NCBI GenBank assembly: GCA_007694905.1
Contig: REEU01000144.1
Span: 1 to 64,000, forward strand
Reading direction: 5' to 3'
Origin: Gammaproteobacteria bacterium
Lineage (GTDB): Bacteria > Pseudomonadota > Gammaproteobacteria > Pseudomonadales > Azotimanducaceae
Length of the DNA stretch: 64,000 bases
The notes beneath the pieces are model-generated. The model was not told where the DNA came from and did not search any database. It worked only from the letters and a program-made list of their open reading frames with translations. Below are positions 59,702 through 64,000 of the stretch, in pieces. The first letter of the stretch is position 1. Every line of letters begins with the position of its first letter. Made by a program: the position numbers and the translations under genes.

Positions 59702-60778
59702 ATGCAACCATCCCAGGACAATCCGATGCGGCTCGATGGATTCGAGTTTGTCGAGTTCTCCGCCCCGGAGGCGGGTGTGCTCGAACCCGTGTTCGAGCTG
59801 CTCGGCTTCCGGCAGGTGGCACGGCATCGCTCCAAGGACGTGGCGCTGTGGCGCCAGAACGACGTCAACTTCATCGTCAACTACGAGCCTAAAAGCCTCG
59901 CCGACTACTACGCTGAGGAGCATGGGCCCTCCGCCTGCGGCATGGCCTTCCGGGTGCACGACGCCCATCACGCCTATCGCCGGGCGTTGGAGCTTGGTGC
60001 CCAGCCGCTGGAGATTCCGGTGGGGCCGATGGAGTTGCGTCTACCGGCGGTCAAGGGCATCGGCGGTGCCCCGCTTTACCTGATCGACCGCTATCACGAA
60101 GGCAGCAGCATCTACGACATCGATTTCGAGCTCCTGCCCGGCGTGGACACCCGGCCGCAGGGTTGTGGCTTGCAGGAGATCGACCATCTCACCCACAACG
60201 TCTACCGCGGTCGCATGGATCACTGGGCGAAGTTCTACGAGCGCCTGTTCAACTTCCGCGAGATCCGTCACTTCGACATTCGCGGCAAACAGACGGGCCT
60301 CACGTCCAGGGCCATGTCGGCGCCGGATGGCAGGATCCGCATTCCGTTGAACGAGGAGGCCGGCGGCAGCGGCCAGATCGAGGAGTTCCTGATGGCGTAC
60401 AACGGCGAGGGTATTCAGCACATTGCCTTCGCCTGCAACGACCTCATCGCCACCTGGGATGCGCTCTCGGCGCGTGGACTTCCCTTTCTCGAGCCACCTC
60501 CGGAAACCTACTACGAGGTGCTTGAAGAGCGCCTGCCCGGCCATGACCAGCCCATCGCCGAGTTGCGCAAGCGCGGGATCCTCGTCGATGGCAGCACTAA
60601 TGACGGCGAGCGCCGCCTGCTGCTGCAGATCTTTTCGGAGCCGCTGATCGGACCCATCTTCTTCGAGCTCATCGAGCGCAAGGGTGACGAGGGCTTCGGC
60701 GAGGGCAACTTTCAGGCCCTGTTCGAATCCATGGAACGGGATCAGCTGCGCCGCGGCGCTCTGGAGACGACGTCATGA
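59702..60778 (+). CDS. hpd: 4-Hydroxyphenylpyruvate dioxygenase
   Basis: A 358-residue Fe(II) enzyme that converts 4-hydroxyphenylpyruvate to homogentisate. Iron ligands are seen in [11 protein letters not shown] (His), [11 protein letters not shown] (His) and [10 protein letters not shown] (Glu). The N-terminal [20 protein letters not shown] is typical of the bacterial type. GGAGG lies six bases before ATG 59702. Last four bases overlap the VOC gene. Confidence 0.95.
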   Translation: MQPSQDNPMRLDGFEFVEFSAPEAGVLEPVFELLGFRQVARHRSKDVALWRQNDVNFIVNYEPKSLADYYAEEHGPSACGMAFRVHDAHHAYRRALELGAQPLEIPVGPMELRLPAVKGIGGAPLYLIDRYHEGSSIYDIDFELLPGVDTRPQGCGLQEIDHLTHNVYRGRMDHWAKFYERLFNFREIRHFDIRGKQTGLTSRAMSAPDGRIRIPLNEEAGGSGQIEEFLMAYNGEGIQHIAFACNDLIATWDALSARGLPFLEPPPETYYEVLEERLPGHDQPIAELRKRGILVDGSTNDGERRLLLQIFSEPLIGPIFFELIERKGDEGFGEGNFQALFESMERDQLRRGALETTS

Positions 60779-61323
60779 GCCTCAAACGCATTCATCATGT
60801 CGCCTATCGTTGTAACGACACAGCGGAAACGGTGACGTTCTACCGGGACCTGCTTGGCATGGACTTCCAGCTCGCCATTGCCGAAGACCAGGTGCCCTCC
60901 ACGGGTGAACCCGATCCCTACATGCACGTGTTTCTCGATGCCGGCATGGGCAACGTGCTCGCCTTCTTCGAGCTGCCGAACTCACCGCCCGTGGGGCGTG
61001 ATCCAAGCACGCCGGAGTGGGTGCAGCACATTGCGTTCGAAGTGGGGTCGCTCGATGAGCAAAACACGATTCGTGCGCGCCTGGAAGCAGCCGGTGTGGA
61101 GGTGCTTGGCCCGGTGGATCACGGCATCTTCGATTCGATCTACTTCTTCGACCCTAACGGTCATCGCCTGGAACTGGCGGTGAACAAGGGATCTGCTGCG
61201 GACCTCGAGCGCCTGCACGAGGTTGCACCGGCCATGCTCGAAGAGTGGAGCCGGACCAAACGCGCCCCGAAGCACGCGGCGTGGCTGCATGAGCGGGCCC
61301 GGGCCGGACACGAGGAAACCTGA
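60775..61323 (+). CDS. VOC family (glyoxalase/dioxygenase-like) protein coupled to hpd
   Basis: A 182-residue vicinal-oxygen-chelate protein: [20 protein letters not shown] with first metal His, [10 protein letters not shown] with a second, and [15 protein letters not shown] with the Glu ligand of the third site. Members act on lactoylglutathione-type or aromatic-ring substrates. A four-base overlap with hpd indicates coupled translation, so it likely works in the same aromatic pathway. Exact reaction unknown. Confidence 0.87.
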   Translation: MSLKRIHHVAYRCNDTAETVTFYRDLLGMDFQLAIAEDQVPSTGEPDPYMHVFLDAGMGNVLAFFELPNSPPVGRDPSTPEWVQHIAFEVGSLDEQNTIRARLEAAGVEVLGPVDHGIFDSIYFFDPNGHRLELAVNKGSAADLERLHEVAPAMLEEWSRTKRAPKHAAWLHERARAGHEET

Positions 61324-61501
61324 GTCTCCGTTTCGGCCGTTACCGCGCTTGCGATGGCGTCGATCACTTGCCGTAAACGCTCTGGGCTTCCATGATGCCG
61401 CGCGACCAGCTGCGGCGGAACCCGATACCGCTGCGCGAGGTCCGGAGCAGGGTGCCCAGGGGCCGGCTGCGCGGAGAACTCGCGACGCGGCCCGGGCACA
61501 T

Positions 61502-61515
61502 CATCAGATCTGATG
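61502..61515. promoter_or_regulatory. 14-bp perfect palindrome just before metY
   Basis: CATCAGATCTGATG is its own reverse complement and ends five bases before the AAGGAG of metY. It could be an operator for a dimeric repressor or a small hairpin hiding the ribosome site. Nothing links it to a known regulator. Confidence 0.45.
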
Positions 61516-61533
61516 TCGGCAAGGAGCAGGCAC

Positions 61534-62808
61534 ATGCGCGACGAAACGCTGGCGATTCACGCCGGATACACCACCGATCCCACCACCAAATCCGTGGCCA
61601 CGCCGATCTACCAGACCGTGGCTTATGAATTCGACAGCGCACAGCACGGCGCCGACCTGTTCAACCTGGCGGTGCCCGGCAACATCTACTCGCGGATAAT
61701 GAATCCCACCAACGGCATTCTCGAGGAGCGGGTCGCACAACTCGAGGGTGGCGTGGCGGCCCTGGCCCTTTCCGCCGGTAGTGCGGCAGTGCACTACTCG
61801 ATCCTCAACATCGCCCGGGCTGGCGACAACATCGTAACGGTACCTCAGCTTTACGGGGGTACGTACACGCTGTTTGCGCACATGCTGCCGGAGCTTGGCG
61901 TTGACGTGCGTTTTGCGAAAGATGACAGCCCCGCGAGCCTCGAGCAGCTGATCGACGACCGCACCAAGGCCGTGTTCTGCGAGAGCATCGGCAATCCTGC
62001 CGGCAATATCGTCGACCTCGAAGCCATCGCTATCATGGCGCACCGCCATGGCGTGATCCTGATCGTGGACAACACGGTGGCGACGCCGGCGCTGCTGAAA
62101 CCGATCCAATACGGTGCCGATATCGTGGTGCACTCGCTCACCAAGTACATGGGCGGACACGGCACGACCCTCGGCGGCATCGTCGTCGACGGCGGCAAGT
62201 TCGACTGGGTCGCCCACAAGGACCGCTATCCCATGTTCACCACGCCAGAGCCCGCCTATCACGGCGTGGTCTACACCGATGCCTTCGGTCCGGCGGCGTA
62301 CGTTGCGCGGGTGCGGACGGTGGCGCTGCGCAATACCGGTTCCGCCCTGTCGCCGATGAACGCCTTCCTGCTCATGCAGGGCATCGAGACCCTGCCGCTG
62401 CGAATGGAGCGACACTGCGACAATGCCCTCGCCGTGGCGCAGCACCTTAAACAGCATCCGAAGGTGGACTGGGTCAGCTATGCCGGTCTGCCGGGAGACC
62501 GTTACCATGAACTCGCGCAACGCTATACGAGCGGGCGTCCGTCCTCGCTGCTCACATTCGGCCTGAAAGGCGGCTTCGAGGCCGGCGTGAAGTTCTATGA
62601 CGCGCTTGGACTGATCAAGCGGTTGGTGAACATCGGTGACGCCAAGACCCTGGCCTGCCATCCCGCGTCCACGACCCATCGTCAGCTCAGCGAAGCGGAG
62701 CAGGTGGCGGTGGGCGTGCGTCCGGAAATGATCCGGATCTGCGTCGGCATCGAGCACATCGACGACATCCTCGCGGACATCGATCAGGCGCTGGAGGCTG
62801 CCGGCTGA
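61534..62808 (+). CDS. metY: O-acetylhomoserine sulfhydrylase-type enzyme (MetY)
   Basis: A 424-residue gamma-family PLP enzyme: IYQTVAYEFDSAQHGADLF, NIYSRIMNPTNGILEERVA, CESIGNPAGNIVDL and VHSLTKYMGGHG with the PLP Lys. Family knowledge: makes homocysteine from O-acetylhomoserine and sulfide. AAGGAG lies seven bases before ATG 61534, which decides against 61513. A 210-base spacer with a palindrome precedes it. Confidence 0.93.
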   Translation: MRDETLAIHAGYTTDPTTKSVATPIYQTVAYEFDSAQHGADLFNLAVPGNIYSRIMNPTNGILEERVAQLEGGVAALALSAGSAAVHYSILNIARAGDNIVTVPQLYGGTYTLFAHMLPELGVDVRFAKDDSPASLEQLIDDRTKAVFCESIGNPAGNIVDLEAIAIMAHRHGVILIVDNTVATPALLKPIQYGADIVVHSLTKYMGGHGTTLGGIVVDGGKFDWVAHKDRYPMFTTPEPAYHGVVYTDAFGPAAYVARVRTVALRNTGSALSPMNAFLLMQGIETLPLRMERHCDNALAVAQHLKQHPKVDWVSYAGLPGDRYHELAQRYTSGRPSSLLTFGLKGGFEAGVKFYDALGLIKRLVNIGDAKTLACHPASTTHRQLSEAEQVAVGVRPEMIRICVGIEHIDDILADIDQALEAAG

Positions 62809-62839
62809 TCGGAGGTGGGCAGGGCGGCAGGCCGGCGCA

Positions 62840-64000
62840 TCATGTCTCGGTGGAACCGAGGCGGGCAACGGCCTCGTGGGTGGAGAGGAACACCTCTCCA
62901 CTGATATGACCGAGTAGCGTGCCGGCCTGCAGCCGATCCATCACGGGTCCCTTCACCTCCGCGAGATGCAGGCGGATGTCGCGCTGTGCGAGGGTCGCAT
63001 TCAGGTACTCGAGCATGTCGGCGGCCGTCGCATCCACCTGGCTCACCGACGACATGACCAGGATCAGGTGACGCGCCTCGGGGTGGGACTCGACGATGGC
63101 ACATAGGCGCGTCTCGATTTCTTCGGCGTTGCCGAAGAACAGGTTTTCATCCACCCGGACGATCACCTGCGCCGGGTCCACCTCCACCTCCGGGTGACGC
63201 AGGACGTTGCGGAAGTGCTCGCTTCCGGGGACGCGACCCATCACGGCCAGATGAGGATGACTCGCGCGCCAGACCAGCAGCGCCAGCGAGAACACGACGC
63301 CGAACATGACGCCGGTTTCGACGCCGGCCACGAGCACACCAAGAGCGGTACCGGCGAACGCGACACCCTCCAGAGGATCGAAGCGCCAGGCATGGCGCAA
63401 TCCCTTCAAGTCCACGAGGTTCACCGCGGCGGCCATGATCACGGCGGCCAGAACGGCGTTTGGCAGCGTTCGGAACAGCCCGGTGGCGAACAGAAGCACA
63501 ACGACCATGAGCAACGCCGCCAGGATGCCTGCGAGGGGTGACCGGGCGCCGGCTTCCGCGTTGACGACCGTGCGTGAGAAACCACCGGTGACAGGAAACG
63601 CGCCGGAGAAGGCGCTGGCCAGGTTCGCGGCACCCAGGCCGCGCAGCTCCGCATCCGGGTCGATGCGACCGCCATCCTTGCGGGCGAAGGCCTGGGCGAT
63701 GGCCACACTCTCGACGAAAGTGACCAGACTGATGATCAGTGCCGGCAGCCACAGGGCACCCAGCCACTGCCACTCCAGGTCCGGCAGCACCAGCTGCGGC
63801 AGCCCCGCCGGTAACGCACCCACCACGTCCAGGCGCGCCTCGAGCCCGGCGAGCGCGACCCAGGCCGCTGCCAGCAGCACGACGACCATCGGCGCAAGCC
63901 GCCCCAGGAGCGTGGCAGAAGTGCCCGCCAGCCCCAGCCGGACCAGGAGCTGCGGCAGGCGCCGCCGGGCCAGTCCAAGCAGGATCAATGCGGATAAACC
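62840..64000 (-). CDS. SulP family transporter with STAS domain (N-terminus beyond the window)
   Basis: The frame is open to the window edge, so this is the C-terminal about 387 residues of a SulP protein. ESVAIAQAFARKDGGRIDPD and RGLGAANLASAFSGAFPVTG, then SRTVVNAEAGARSPLAGI are core SulP motifs. The STAS domain (VRVDENLFFGNAEEIETRL, VSQVDATAADMLEYL) ends the protein. It differs from the SulP at 56138, which has no GSEHFR segment. Convergent with metY, 31 bases apart. Confidence 0.92.
   Translation of the reverse strand, partial: GLSALILLGLARRRLPQLLVRLGLAGTSATLLGRLAPMVVVLLAAAWVALAGLEARLDVVGALPAGLPQLVLPDLEWQWLGALWLPALIISLVTFVESVAIAQAFARKDGGRIDPDAELRGLGAANLASAFSGAFPVTGGFSRTVVNAEAGARSPLAGILAALLMVVVLLFATGLFRTLPNAVLAAVIMAAAVNLVDLKGLRHAWRFDPLEGVAFAGTALGVLVAGVETGVMFGVVFSLALLVWRASHPHLAVMGRVPGSEHFRNVLRHPEVEVDPAQVIVRVDENLFFGNAEEIETRLCAIVESHPEARHLILVMSSVSQVDATAADMLEYLNATLAQRDIRLHLAEVKGPVMDRLQAGTLLGHISGEVFLSTHEAVARLGSTET

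Noticed and set aside
61324-61533. SAM riboswitch ahead of metY
   Set aside because: I looked for SAM-II, SAM-I or SAH-type conserved cores and found none; only the palindrome and a plain ribosome site.

Overview
The window looks like chromosomal DNA of a GC-rich, aerobic gammaproteobacterium. The basis is EpmC (EF-P hydroxylase), RlmM and a TusA, all typical of that class, two TonB-dependent receptors, lipoprotein signals, and a tRNA-Cys with an encoded CCA. I cannot name the genus. There are no rRNAs, CRISPR arrays, transposases or phage genes.

Layout. (1) 0.6-12.8 kb, + strand: three small exported DUF11-like proteins followed by a giant gene (about 2,975 aa) with cadherin-like repeats, two long tandem repeats, DUF11 and SdrD-B-like modules and a C-terminal outer-membrane-barrel-like region. 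Three of the four proteins share a motif just after the signal peptide. (2) 12.9-20.7 kb: a TonB receptor, rlmM, a glycerophosphodiesterase, an LLM-class oxidoreductase, a CoA-binding protein, an SDR and a carotenoid oxygenase. (3) 20.8-28.8 kb, mostly - strand: a metal-homeostasis neighbourhood with a CDF exporter, an MFS carrier with a histidine-rich tail, a broken mgtE, a ZnuD-like TonB receptor, and a TMEM165/GDT1 manganese exporter behind a yybP-ykoY riboswitch. It is scarred by a duplicated mgtE tail and half of a CoA-binding gene. (4) 28.9-30.2 kb: a DsrE-like exported protein and a PlsC-like acyltransferase.

(5) 30.3-44.2 kb, - strand: the most interesting region, twelve co-directional genes that look like one undescribed envelope system. 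In transcription order they are: TPR protein with a TonB-C-like end, Ser/Pro/Gly-rich lipoprotein, 408-aa lipoprotein, membrane TPR protein, PEGA-SUMF1 membrane protein, actin/Hsp70-like protein with an FHA-like end, two more lipoproteins, a 72-aa exported protein, a MotA/TolQ/ExbB channel, and two TolR-like one-TM proteins with von Willebrand A domains. I infer a proton-motive-force-driven machine spanning the cell envelope. The function is unknown.

(6) 44.4-54.3 kb: tusA, a gamma-glutamylcyclotransferase, epmC, a FAD oxidoreductase with a large in-frame deletion, an ATP-NAD-kinase-like gene, alaA divergent from msrB, a gamma-glutamyltransferase with an SDR, an outer-membrane protein broken at a G8 tract, and a spermidine-synthase-like function split over two genes. 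(7) 54.4-64 kb: pgsA and tRNA-Cys with a decayed second copy beside it; a universal stress protein with a SulP transporter; aromatic amino acid catabolism (animal-type phenylalanine hydroxylase with an ACT domain, an Lrp/AsnC regulator, hpd, a VOC protein); metY; and a second SulP gene that runs off the window.

Long open frames antisense to these genes occur throughout and are attributed to high GC3, not to genes.
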